Below, one piece after another: positions 43,586 through 54,835 of a DNA stretch of 64,000 nt. The translations under genes were made by a program, and so were the position numbers. The notes under the pieces are model-generated. The model was not told the DNA's origin. It saw nothing but the letters and a program-made list of their open reading frames with translations, and made no database searches. The stretch lies in the NCBI RefSeq assembly GCF_000350225.1, contig NW_005179139.1, positions 8,513 to 72,512 on the forward strand. Direction: 5' to 3'. The DNA is from Chondrus crispus (lineage: Eukaryota > Rhodophyta > Florideophyceae > Gigartinales > Gigartinaceae). Position 1 is the first letter of the stretch. Every line of letters starts with the position of its first letter.

Positions 43586-44864
43586 CTCCATTTGTGTCAA
43601 CTCTCGGGAATGCTGTCTGCTTCTCCCTGAGTATCGGCAGCTAGCTTCCACACGTGTTCTGTCTGTCAACGCATTCGAAATCGTCCACGTGTTTTCGTTG
43701 TAATCACACACAAGGGTTGCCGACTGACAATCACATACGTTTCTCCGCATTGAACGGCTTTGCGTATCGCAAGAGGCGCAGCTGAGGGGTTTTAATTTCG
43801 ACATCGCCAATATGTTACACAATGTACGACTCCTAAAACATCTTATTTCGATTTTCCTTCTGACTTGCATTTCCTTCGGTGACCTACCAGGAAAGCTTCA
43901 GCGACGAATGGTTCGCTCACTTGGATTGCGCCCCGAGCAAAGTGCGATGATGCGTCCGCCACTGGCTACCTTACCCATGGGCTTCAAGTCGGCTGTCTAC
44001 ATTGCACACCACTTCGCAAAATGTTGTGTCAACCAGGCTTAGTCGCGCTTCTTGAGCTCGGACCACCAAATCATGCCTCTTCGTCGCCTGAAAAGATTTG
44101 CGCCAATTTCAGGCGCCATTGGGCTATCTGGTAGGGACGTTCTTTTAATGCACATCATCGATGACGTCAATTTCGTTTGCACAAGATGGGCTCCGGAACA
44201 AGTGATCCGGCTGCATCGTTTTTGTGAGACCATATTTTCTGAGAACAGATTGCCCATTAAAACAATCCAAGTATACCAACCTAAGTACAGTTGAGATTGA
44301 GCAAATGACATTTATCGGCTGGACATGGGACTTCTCAGGTGAGATGATTCTCCCCCGTATAGCTAAACTCAAAGAAACACCAGGGTTGGCATCTCGGATT
44401 CTGGAAGTTGGCACGGTGGAAATTCACTTAGTCTAAAGGCTTGTGAGAAGACTGGTTTGGATTTGCCTCGGTAGACGTTCGTTTTTTTAAAACTTCTTCA
44501 TAGCTTCAAATCTTTGGAGGACGCCGGAACATTGGGTTGCCCGGGCATCTCACTTGGACCAGCAATCTGCAAGGAGCTCAAAAACGTGAAAATGCTCTCT
44601 CCTTACTCACGTGTTTCCCTGAATAGACCGACGTGGACGACAGTCGTGTGCGTGGACGCATCCGAAATGGCGAGGGCGGTCGTCTACACTCACCTAGGGC
44701 ATGAGGATGTTCGACGTTTGGTTTCCGCTTCACAGCGCTACAGAAGCCTTTCCTCGATCGTTCGCAATCGTTCTGCAGCTGCTTATCCCATCTCTCGAGA
44801 CAAAAAATTTGCCCATAGAGCCTGGTGCAATCGAATCAAAACATTCGTCGAAAAGCGCAATTGG
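43586..44864 (+). pseudogene. reverse transcriptase and RNase H-like relic, second part
   Basis: Continues the sense broken at 39079. Fragments in shifting frames: MLHNVRLLKHLISIF (palm A-like), LATLPMGFKSAVYIAHHFA, HIIDDVNFVC (catalytic xxDD motif), EQMTFIGWTWDFSGEM (thumb-side FxGxxWD), then VVCVDASEMARAVVYTH, an RNase H-like first Asp strand. The LPMGFKxAxYIA and FIGWxWDF phrases are closer to DIRS/Ngaro-type or single-gene RT families than to the Copia elements nearby. No integrase or tyrosine recombinase is visible. Confidence 0.5.
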
Positions 44865-46345
44865 TGTAATGAATCGTAATCCTCATGGGGTGGCTTTACT
44901 CGTCGTCGCCGTCGCTCCTATTAAATACTGTTGTGGACAGACTGTGATAAGGACAGTCTGTCCTTGCAGTCCGTTACACGAGCACACTTCAGCGTCTGAT
45001 GAAAAGAGTTGCGGTCCGTCAGTCCCGGGGGACGCTGATGGGTGCTCGTGGATGTGGAGCTGGGGTGTTTCTGTGGGTCATGGCTGCGGGGAGCGCTCGG
45101 TTGTATTATTTGGCAAAGCTCTTGGAAGCGGACGGGGCCTAGTGCTTTGGTGAAGAGGTCTGCTGGGTTGTGCGTTGACGGGATATGTTGGGGTACGATG
45201 TTGGCGCGTTGGATGTGGTGTTGCAGATGGTGGTGTCGTACATCGATGAGCTTGCGTCGGCGCGTCGGGGCGGAATTTTCTGCTACCTAGATTGTTGATT
45301 TGTTGTCGATGAAGAAGATGGTTGTCGGATGTTTTTGTTTTTGGTGCATGTCGCGGAGCAGTCTGCGTAGCCAGAGCGTCTGTTGAGCTGCTAGCGAGGC
45401 GGCTACGTACTCCGCCTCGCAGGTTGATAGTGCGACACTGGCTTGTGGAGAAGATTTCCATGCGATGGGGGAGTGGCCGACTGTGTCTATGATTCCTGTT
45501 TGTGACTTACGGCTTTTTGTATTGGCGTAATCGGCATCGCTGTGCGTGCGCAAGCAAAGTGTTCGCGTGCTATGTTATTGCTTGCTGGCGGTACCCTTTA
45601 GGTATCGGAGTAGCCATTTGAGGGCGTGCCAGTGGGCTTGGTTGGGTGGTTTGCTGTGGCGAGTGAGGGAGTGTGTGGTGTGATAAACGTTGTATCTGGT
45701 ACTGTCGACGACGTATCGAAGTTCTCCGAGGATGGATCGGTAGTGACTTGCTAGAGCGTGTGGGAGGGGGGCGGATTGGTCTTCGATATTTTTGTTGGGT
45801 TTCTGTGGTGCGGGGGTAGTTTTGGGGTTGCAGTCTGCCATTTTATGCTTTTTGAGGATGTTCTCAATAGTCTGTGGTTGGGAGATGTGGATGCTGCCGT
45901 GTGCATCTCTGGTGATTTTCCAGCCTAGGTAGTACTTGGGGAAGCCCATGTTCTTGGTTTCGTATTTTGTTTGCAGGGTGGTGAATACGTATATCGGTGC
46001 CAGTAGGAGAATTTGTCAGGTTGATTCCTGACCCGCCGTTGCCTATTGCAGCCGTTCCGTCAGAGTTGGTCCCGATGAAGTTGAGGTCGATGATGCATTG
46101 GTGGTATCCGTGGCGAGTTAGATGCTTTTGCAAACCTGTGGTGTAACGGTGGCCGGCAGAGCGGCCCCCGTAGAGATATCCGGTGAGTTGTCCTGCTCGG
46201 TGTGGGTGCTTCATTGTGCCGTCGAATCGCGGGTGCTGGCGCACGTAGACGGGGAATTTTGGGTCGTGTGTCTCGTGTAAGTATGCCGCTGTAATGTCCA
46301 TGTATTGGACGGGCCATCTGTGTGCCGCCGCTGGGCCGTTTTAGT
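44865..46345 (-). mobile_element. Copia element 4, 5'-truncated (minus)
   Basis: The 3' LTR (44978 down to 44865, 114 bp on the minus strand, TGTAACGGACTGC...GATTCATTACA) and pol from RT onward remain. The 5' half is missing beyond about 46345. The LTR holds a perfect 11-bp inverted repeat (GGACAGACTGT...ACAGTCTGTCC). Its polypurine tract (CCCCCGGGAC, about 45022-45031) is followed by TGACGGACCGCAAC, a diverged copy of the LTR head, 43 bp before the LTR. Confidence 0.75.
45090..46345 (-). pseudogene. Copia element 4 RT-RNase H, truncated
   Basis: Minus strand: RWPVQYMDITAAYLHET, VYVRQHPRFDGTMKHP, then shifted frames with MGFPKYYLGWKITRD, ILGELRYVVDSTRYNVY, SDADYANTKSRKSQTG, STCEAEYVAAS and FFIDNKSTI. 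Several frameshifts and stops are present. The RT N-terminus and everything before it are gone. Confidence 0.75.
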
Positions 46346-46900
46346 TACAAAAAACGGCTCCGCAAAGTGACTAAGTTGATACACTTTCTCGTCTTTCCCT
46401 TCTTGCAAGTCCTGCGGTTTACTGACTTAAGCAAGTAGGGCTTCACTAAACAACATTTAGTTTGATAGAACTATCTGAACTCGAACTATTACAGCAACAA
46501 AACCCTTAAGAGAGGATTACGGCCACCGTTTGAGCGTCGTGAGTGCCTTATTCTTCATATTCTCCTCCTTTTAATCTAAGTTCACACAAAACTTGCTGAA
46601 ACCGTGAACTGCTATTACAAATGCTCAGTGATGAGGAGGGAGCCTCTTGTGTTTAAGCAAGTAAAATGATTACTCACAATCTAGAGCGAGTAGCAGTGTA
46701 TGAAGTCACAGTTGAATAGAAACAATCATTTTGATTGTCAGGAAGGAGGGTCTTCAAGATCACCCACACTTTTGCATTGGTCACCCACCGCAAGTACATG
46801 TCGGCGCACAGACAACGCTGTCGTACTTTTCTTTCGCTATTAATCAATGACGAAGCTCATAATATCAAGTCCCCCTCTTGCTTCCGATAGTAACTGATGA
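46346..46900. other. no supported feature; possible LTR remains of the relic to the right
   Basis: AT-rich, no reading frame of note. Confidence 0.25.
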
Positions 46901-47962
46901 TGCATTATTTCCACTCCAAGTGACCTAGAGTGATGCTCGAAAGCTTGTCAGAGAAGAAGCTTATGAGAATTTCAGCCGGCATCGAGCTTGTTCTGCAATA
47001 CTGTAGCCTTATATTCCCCCTATCGAAGTTTTTGTGAACAAAGTTCTTACGTTTCGTAACATGCTTCCAAGCTAGCCGAACTCCTTCTTTACCCAGATGA
47101 GTGCTCCTTGTTTATCCGCATTTACTTCAGTAGCCTTTTCGTCCGACGCACCCAGTTTCTCTAAAAGTGCTTCGCCCCAGAGCATGAGTTGGGTAGTTTC
47201 ACTCATGGCGACAAACTCTGCTTCTGTATTCGATAGCGCTAGAAAATTCTGCTTCGTCACCCGCCAATATACAGAGGCGCCTCCCAGTTTGAGTAGATCC
47301 CCTGCGGTAGATCTACGATGGATCTACGATCAATCCTGTCACCAGCCCAATCGGAATCGCTAAGGCAAACCAACGGTTCTCGATTGCTTGAGATTCTTAA
47401 ACCGTGATTCATCGTGGTGGTTGGGTATCGAATAAATGGCTTGAGATGTGCCAGGTGTGTCCGCGTAGGTGCAGATGAGTATCCGGACAGAATTACTACG
47501 GCTGCGCTTATATCATGTCTCGTTCTAGAAGACATAAACAGCAGACTTGCGAGCATATCTTGGTATTCCATTTGCAATTAGTACTGCCTCCATCAACCTC
47601 TTCGGACTCCTTCATGGCACCAGTGCTGATTGGAGTATCCACAGGCTCGCATTGATCCATTCCGAGACGTCGCCTTACGTTTGAAACCAAATACTCTTGA
47701 GTGAGCCATGCAACCTTCTCCTCTCGAACGATCACGACTCTCAAGCACGCATGCAGTGTGCCATGGTCTTTGATATCGAAATGTTTTCCAAGCTCCTGCT
47801 TGACAGTATAAACGTACTTTTCAGAATTGCCCATGAGGATGATATCATCGACGTACAACAAAGTCCAAACGGTTCCCATAACAAATATACAGGTACCAGA
47901 GATATTTCTGAGAAGTCCCATGTCATGTGTAACCGAGATCCCGGTGTCATACTAAATCTCAG
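46900..47962 (-). pseudogene. Copia pol relic (RT C-terminus, RNase H), split by Copia 3
   Basis: Minus strand pieces: TLLYVDDIILMGNSEKYV (RT YVDD), KQELGKHFDIKDHG, SRTRHDISAAVVILSGY, SDSDWAGDRIDRRS, SNTEAEFVAMSE, VNADKQGALI and, beyond 47072, a frame-shifted tail. Many breaks. The matching RT N-terminal part is at 53780-54200; Copia 3 inserted between them at CTCAG. Confidence 0.7.
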
Positions 47963-48098
47963 TGTGATGACCCACAGGCCAGCCACAGACTAGGCCACAC
48001 CATTTGAGATAGGTAGCAGCGCCAGGACCGAATAAAAGCTCGCCGTCGTTCGCCCCGCAGCCGCGGGACGACCTTGGCACGAGACTCACTTCGTCACA
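47963..48098 (+). repeat. 5' LTR of Copia 3
   Basis: 136 bp, TGTGATGACCCACAGG...CTTCGTCACA. Confidence 0.92.
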
Positions 48099-48112
48099 GG
48101 TCATGGGCCCCT

Positions 48113-51100
48113 ATGCAACCACTGCCACCCTCCAGTCCACCTCAACATTCCACCCCATCCCACGATCTCCCTTCGCAACGAAAACGCCGCGCTGAACGCC
48201 GCGCCCTTAATCAAGACATCAACGAATACACAACATACCTTCTACAACAAGCAACACTCAACGAAAACGATCAACACGAACCCCAAGACACAACTCAACA
48301 CAAACACATCACAGAACACATCAAACACATCACAATGAATCTACACAATCTGCTCCCCAACCTCACCACCACAAACTACACCTACTGGTATGACGCCCTT
48401 CTGCTGCACGCGAGAACGAGCGACGCAGCATACCTCCTCGAATCCGAACCCACACCCACAACCGACCCAGCGACCAACCAAACGCGCAACAAACAGGCCG
48501 ATTAGCTCCGCAAGCTCATCATACCCAGCCTGCCCTCCACCATCGTAGCCCTCTTACCCCCAACCATCCTCCGCGAATCTCCTCACCACATATGCACACG
48601 TCTCTGCGAGCACATCCACGACGCCAACATCGAAAACCACGAAGTCCTCGACGCTGAAGCACGATGTAACAAACTTCTTCCTGGTTCTGACTTTTCTACG
48701 TTTGTCGACACCCACATCTCAATCCGTCAAAAGATGATTAACGCCAATTACCCCAACATAGACCAAGAACGCACCACCGTCAACTACATGATACAAGGGA
48801 TCAGCCACCACCCCGACCTTGGACTCGTTGCTGTCGTGCTAGCGGGCAGCCCACCCGCTTCCATCCGTAAATTCACGAACCATGTCCGACAGGTCATGCT
48901 GATGCAGAACAAGCAGCAAGAAGCCAGTACACCGCAACCCGTCTTCCCCAAACCTGCCCCAGCCCAACAACCACCGCCGCCCCAATACACGCCACGCTAG
49001 CAGTACCAACGACCCCCGCAGAACCAGTACACGACTCGCCAACCCTACCAATCCCAACAACAGCAACGCCGTGCCCCCCGCCAGCCATGTGCACCCCGAA
49101 ACCACCCTCGCCCCAAAGTTTGGGCCGGCAAGTGGTGCAGCCATCATGGCAGCATCACACACGACACTGAGCAGTGCTATACTATGCAAGGCAGACGCAG
49201 ACAGCCGTATGGAGCCAACAGCCTCTACGATACCGACATGCAGCGACAGGGGGACCATACCACCACCCCCACTACACCCAACACAGAAGACCTCCACCAA
49301 CGCATAGCACAGCTGGAATATGCCCTAGCCACACACACTGCAGACACCAGCCCTCCAGGTAAGACACATTTTCTCTTCGATTCCGCAGCGCACCCAACTC
49401 ACGTCACCAAACCCCACCCCAACCTCACCCACAACAGGCAAACTAACCCTCACCGCTACGGGCCAACCCTGCCCGATCACCCACCATGGAAAGACGACGA
49501 CCTCAACGACGCCTAAGCACGTCACCACCAACACAGTGTGCGCCCCACAACTCCGGCAGAACCTCCTCTCCGTCCACGGCCTAACGCGCCACGGCCATAT
49601 CACCTTCACCAAAGACCACGCAACGCTGCACGACCCAACGCCACTGCCCCCGGCGATCCTCACAGCCAAATTTCATCAAGGTTTCTACCGCCTCGACAAT
49701 CGCTCACCGCACCTTCCTCCCCAACGGGCCATAGGACGTGTGCTAGCAGCCCGAGGCACACCTTACAAGAAAACAACCAAGACGTGCAATAAACCCCCAC
49801 CTCAACCAACCCCAACGCGTACCAAACAACTCCCATCACCTTCTCCCCGACGCCCCACACCGCCCAAAACCACCCCACCATCAAAACCAGCCAAACTGCA
49901 CCTCCCTCCACGCACACCGCAACAAATCCGACAACAAGCGCACGAACCAACAACACCTCCAACACCCAACGCACAACAAACTATGCACGAGTGGCACCTC
50001 AAGCTTGGACACCTTCGTCCCCGATCCATAGCAACAATGGCCAAGCACGGCATGCTTCCCATCTTACCCAAAGCACTCCAACACAACCCTCGCAAGCTCT
50101 CGTCCGCGGGCTGTATTGACGGCAAAACCGCAGCAGCCCCACACAAGCGCGCTGTACACACTACAACAGCCGGACAAAGCCTCTCCTCCGACGTCTGCGG
50201 ACCGTTCTCCACACCGTCAATGCAAAAGGACAAATACTTCATGACGGTGCTCGACACCGCCACACGATATCTGGTCGTAGCCTTGCTCAACAACCGAGCA
50301 CAAGTACCATCCAACCTCACAACAGCCATAGAATCAATCGCAAGCTCAACCGGACGATACCCGCTCACCGTCACGACCGACAAAGCGCGTGAGTACACAT
50401 CCAAATATGTGCAACGGTTCCTGGCACAACGTGGCATCCGATTCAAACCATCCACACCCTACACCCCCAAGAGAACGCCTTAGCAGAAAGAATCAACCCG
50501 CACCATCATGAACGCTGCCCGTGCAGCCCTCACCCACAGCCAACTTCCCAAGATACTGGGAGGACGCAGTACGTGACGCTGTATTTATATACAACATGAG
50601 TTACCACCATGTGATACAAAACATACCACACACACTCTGGCATGGTGCACCTCCAGCCATCGACAAAGTCTTCATATTTGGCCAACTTGGCTCTGTCCCC
50701 ATACTCAAAACGCCAAAGCATAAGCCGCAAACGCGCGCCCACACTGCTCGTTACATGTACGGCATGGATGTTGCACACGTCAAGGTATTCAACCTCAACA
50801 CGCGCAGCTACCAAACTGTACGCACCAACAATTTTCACCCATACACCAAGCACTCCGACCCCACGCGCACCACCAACGCCGCATTCGCAGCACAGCAACA
50901 GCGACGCAGCATCCCGCTAACCATTACCCCAACCACGACTCCCCCCCCGGACTCGCCAACAAGCAACCAAATACCCGGACGCGCGCGAATGGGGCACAGC
51001 ACACAATGCCGAACTGGACCAACTCGATCTCACACAAGAAATAGACTGGAACGTGAGCGCGCAACTCCCGCCACGCAATGAGATCATACCGATGACCATG

Positions 51101-51821
51101 ACATACCGATACAAAGCGATAGAAACCGATCCCACCGACGTCAAACGCAAAGCTAGTTGCTCCGTCCGGGGCGATCTCATGCTCCCAGACATCCACGACG
51201 ACCCGCACAAAGTTGCCACATTCATGGCGGAAAAGACACAGTACGCATCGTTTTCGTACTTGCAGCCGCGCACTCCATGCACCTGGAACACTTCGATATC
51301 ACGGGAGCGTATCTGCAGGAAGCATACGAACACGACACCCCAGTATATATCTGGCAACCCAAGCGTTTCGACGGCTCATACAAACACGAGGCCGCAGGCG
51401 GGCAACTGAAAGGAAACGTCTATGGAACACCACCTGCCGCACACACATACACAACAAAACTCCACGCGCACCTCAAACAAAACGGCTACAGGCAAGCCAA
51501 ATCCGACCCCTCACTCTTTTACAAACGTGCGCAAAACGACGTCATCCTCATCGCCATCAGTATGGACGACTTTCTGGCAGCCGCCAGCACACAAGCCCTG
51601 AACGACGACTTCCACCAAGTCCTACAGTCCAAGTACAAAGTCAAACGACTCGGGAAACCTACGTCATACTTCAACTGGAACGTATCTTACACCCCGGGAG
51701 GCATACACCTATGCCAGCGAAAACACATCCAACATGTCGTGCAATACATCAACATGAAGGACGCCGCACCACACCCGACCCCATACGCCGATGTAGTGCA
51801 ATACGCACCTGGAAAGGGGGG
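48113..51821 (+). pseudogene. Copia 3 gag, protease, integrase and RT, broken
   Basis: Gag starts near 48113 (MQPLPPSSPPQ) and has in-frame TAGs near 48503 and 48998. The protease motif reads FLFDSAAHPTH, DSA for DSG. Integrase follows in another frame (WHLKLGHLRPRSIAT, SSDVCGPF, VTTDKAREYTS) and shifts again near 50480, within the usual PQENxIAER motif, now read as TPKRTP. RT has MTMTYRYKAIETDP, FDITGAYLQEAYEH, YGTPPAAHTYTTKL, ISMDDFLAAAS and KYKVKRLGKPTSYF. Coding is cut at 51822 by an insertion. Confidence 0.85.
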
Positions 51822-52750
51822 TGAAAAGAAAGGAAAATATTTGGATATGAAAAGTAGTCCGGGTTTGGGGGACGCACGTGTGAATAATTGCACAGTTTTA
51901 ATTTTAATTATTTTATTCTATTTAGTTAATTAGTTGGCATTAATTTTGCTGACACCAGATTAGATCTAGGATCTAGCGCCGCGAGCTACTGTACTGGCTC
52001 CGGCGGGGCGATATATACCTTAGCCCTCTGACGACCAAGTCAGTAAAGGTAACCCGAGTTGCCAGAGTCTGATATCGCCTTGGTTGAAGTCCGTCTTTTA
52101 CCAGACATTCCCTTTAACTACAGATTACTTTATCCTTTGCGCTCGGGGGTCCCCTTCTTTCTCCTTATCAAATTTCCTTTACTTCCCTATCCTAATTTCC
52201 CTTAATCTTGAGTTGGTCCCACCTTGTAGGATTGCGATCCGCAACGTGACGTCATTTGCCATCGGGCTTCTGTGTTGGTGCACCCGTGGTGCTTTTCTCA
52301 GTGTTGGTTCCATCGGAATCTGGTTGCGACCGATCCGTTGTTGGTACTTTGCCATCGGGCAGTACGACGGTGTAGCGCTGCTACGTTTTCTTCTTTCCCG
52401 ACGGGCTACGTTGCGACGTCCCCGTCGAAGACCTTATCAAGGGTATAAGGTGTACAAGGCGCTCTTCGAGCATTGGATTTACGACCCATCGGACCAGGTT
52501 TACCTAAACCCCCCTCCGAACTCGTCGAGCCGTTGCCTTTACAAGTCTCTACCACCAATTACCGATCCCGGGCTGGGCCCTTCTCTTTGCCCCCACCCCC
52601 TATCAGGGATCTGAGCTACTGCGGGCGGCAAACCCGCTTAAAGAGGACAGGGAGCTTCGAACACTCCGTGGCGCTGTGCCGTGGGCAGTTGTTGTTTTTG
52701 TTGCTGTTGTTTGTGTTGGACCGTCGGACCTTGGTCTCTGCCTGACAGGC
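51816..52750 (+). mobile_element. dispersed repeat (about 0.93 kb), LTR-like, inside Copia 3 pol
   Basis: Starts near GGGGGGTGAAAAGAAAGG, and the Copia frame resumes near 52747. The first ~430 bp recur at 63559-64000, again within a Copia pol relic. It holds an AT-rich stretch then GATATATACC, like a promoter TATA box in an LTR. Its ends may be TG...CA (51822 to about 52746). I cannot find a target duplication, so solo LTR is only one reading. Confidence 0.5.
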
Positions 52751-53636
52751 GCATTGCACTACAGCCGATAGAGCAACAGTAGACCCACCCAGACCCGCAG
52801 AAACACCGGACAACACCATCAGTGAAAACTACAGAAATGCACTAGTCGAAATCCGATACATAGCAGACTGCACCCGCCCAGACATTAGCTACGCCACAGC
52901 GGCACTAGCACGGGCAACACACTGCCCCACGCAACGCCATTGGAACTTCCTCAAGCGCACAGTGCGGTATCTGTTAGGCACAGAAACACATGGCATCCTG
53001 CTCCCAAGTAACCCAACAGCACCGGCCCTCATAAGCTACGCGGACGTCAATTTCGCCAACGACACAGTATCCCGCAAATCTATCTCCGGAGCAGTCTCCC
53101 AAGTGTACGGCGGCACCGTGCACTGGCTGTCTAAACAACAGCCTCTCGTAGCACAGTCCACATGCGAGGCTGAATACATCGCTGCAGCCGAGACGGCCCA
53201 AATAACGGTATGGATCCGCAACCTGCTAACGGAACTAGGCTACCGCCAACACCAACCCACCACGTTGTGCATGGACAACGCAGCAGCCATCACCATCTCA
53301 CGAAACACAGCGCCCACAAAACGACGCAAATGCATAGATATACGATATCACTTGCTCCAAGACCTCACCCACCACCAAGCAATCACCGTCGAGCACGTAC
53401 CAGGCCGGCGCATGTACGCCGATATCATGACCAAACCGCTGAAGCCAATGCTATTCGACGAACACCGTGCCAACCTCCGCGTCCAACCCCCATGCCACCA
53501 AGTACAGTTCGACCTCACCCCCACCGGCATAGGCCCGCAAACCGCATGTCAGGGGGACTGTGATGACCCACAAAATGAAGATCGTCGACGCGCGGTTCAC
53601 GGGCATGACACCCCAACCGCCCCGATGGTCCAGTAG
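52747..53636 (+). pseudogene. Copia 3 RNase H part
   Basis: Resumes the pol frame after the insertion: NALVEIRYIADCTRPDISYA, HWNFLKRTVRYLLG, ISYADVNFANDTVSRKSISG, AQSTCEAEYIAAAET, CMDNAAAITISRNTAPTKRR, DIMTKPLKPM. This piece is open to 53636 and reads through the polypurine tract. Confidence 0.85.
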
Positions 53637-53638
53637 TA
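53551..53638 (+). repeat. polypurine tract plus LTR-head duplication of Copia 3
   Basis: AGGGGGAC is followed by TGTGATGACCCACA at 53559, the first 14 bases of the LTR, then about 66 bp of spacer before the 3' LTR at 53639. The 5' LTR lacks this 80-bp segment. Confidence 0.75.
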
Positions 53639-53774
53639 GGTGATGACCCACAGGCCAGCCACAAACTAGGCCACACCATTTGAGGTAGGTAGCAGCGCCA
53701 GGACCGAATAAAAGCTCGCCGTCGTTCGCCCCGCAGCCGCGAGACGACCTTGGCACGAGACTCACTTCGTCACA
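53639..53774 (+). repeat. 3' LTR of Copia 3
   Basis: 136 bp, a close match to the left LTR except its first base (GG for TG) and a few substitutions. Confidence 0.9.
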
Positions 53775-53779
53775 CTCAG

Positions 53780-54200
53780 GAGCCTGTTTCAGCCCATATA
53801 GTCCACGTCGAAACTTAAGAGTTGTTCTGTCTGATAGAGAGTGAGCCCGTCTGGTGGAGTGGTGAGCATGTCAGAATCGATCTTCCCATTTGAAAATGCA
53901 GTTTTGATGTCCATTTGGTATATAAAATACTCCGTTTGGAAAGCCAGGGCTAAGGTGATGCGAACTGAAGAGAAGTCAACCACTGGCGCAAATGTCTCAT
54001 CGACAAACCGCTTTAGGAATCTTCTCACAACGTGTCATGCTCCATGTCGAAATACACGACCCTTTTCATCAAACTTGTGAACAAAAACAAACCGTTTCGA
54101 CAAAGGTTTCATTGACGGATACCGATCAACCGATTCCCATGTACGGTGCTTCCTTAAAGAATCGAGTTGCGATTTAATTGCACTTTTTCATTCATTTCTA
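53780..54200 (-). pseudogene. Copia RT N-terminal relic, right part of the element split by Copia 3
   Basis: Minus strand: FVDETFAPVVDFSSVRITLAL then YQMDIKTAFSNGKIDSDML, the standard start of a Copia RT palm. It continues left of Copia 3 at 47962. Upstream sequence to about 54200 is frame-shifted (KHRTWESVDRYPSM-like). Confidence 0.7.
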
Positions 54201-54835
54201 TCATCCTTCTCAAATGCTTGCTTTACAGTGTCCGGCAACTCAGAAATGTATTTGCCCATGGTGTATTCGGCCGTGTGGACTGAACCAGGGGTATTGACCC
54301 AGTATCAAAGAGATCCTGCAGGTAAGCTCGCGATAGAATAACTGCCTGCTCTTCCTTACAGGTGGGGCAGATCAGCATTTGTTGCGAGCAGCAAGTCTTT
54401 CCGATCTGGAAGGAGGGCTGGACGCCGAGTTTCCAGTGTCAAATCTTTACTGTCGGTTTGTAACTCGGTTTTTCGTTACTGTCTGTTCTTCATCATCTCT
54501 GGTGGAGCTGCAATTCTGTTGTTAATTACGGATCAGAGTGTAAGGTTTTTGCCCATAGTGAGAATAGTCCGCCTTACATTATCCTGTAGTCACCTGTCCC
54601 GTTTGGATGAAATCTGGAGCTTCACGTCCTTCTTAACTTCCTGTAACAGTGGCACCAATTTTTGCAGTAGTAAATCTCCTCCGGAACAGCATTATCTCCT
54701 CTCTTACAGTATTACATCATCTTTCTTGATTCCGCAGGAATGATTCATATATCTTAACAATTCGCCTCCCTTTTTAAAGAACCAAATTGTTATATGCGTC
54801 GAGCATACTACGTATTGCTCAATGGGATAGTTGAG

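Larger units (their letters stand above)
47963..53774 (+). mobile_element. Copia LTR retrotransposon 3 (plus)
   Basis: 136-bp LTRs (47963-48098, 53639-53774) flanked by CTCAG (47958-47962, 53775-53779). Primer-binding site GGTCATGGGCCC at 48099; polypurine tract AGGGGGAC ends at 53558. The right LTR begins GG in place of TG. The element carries a roughly 0.93-kb insertion at 51822 and many coding lesions. Confidence 0.92.
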
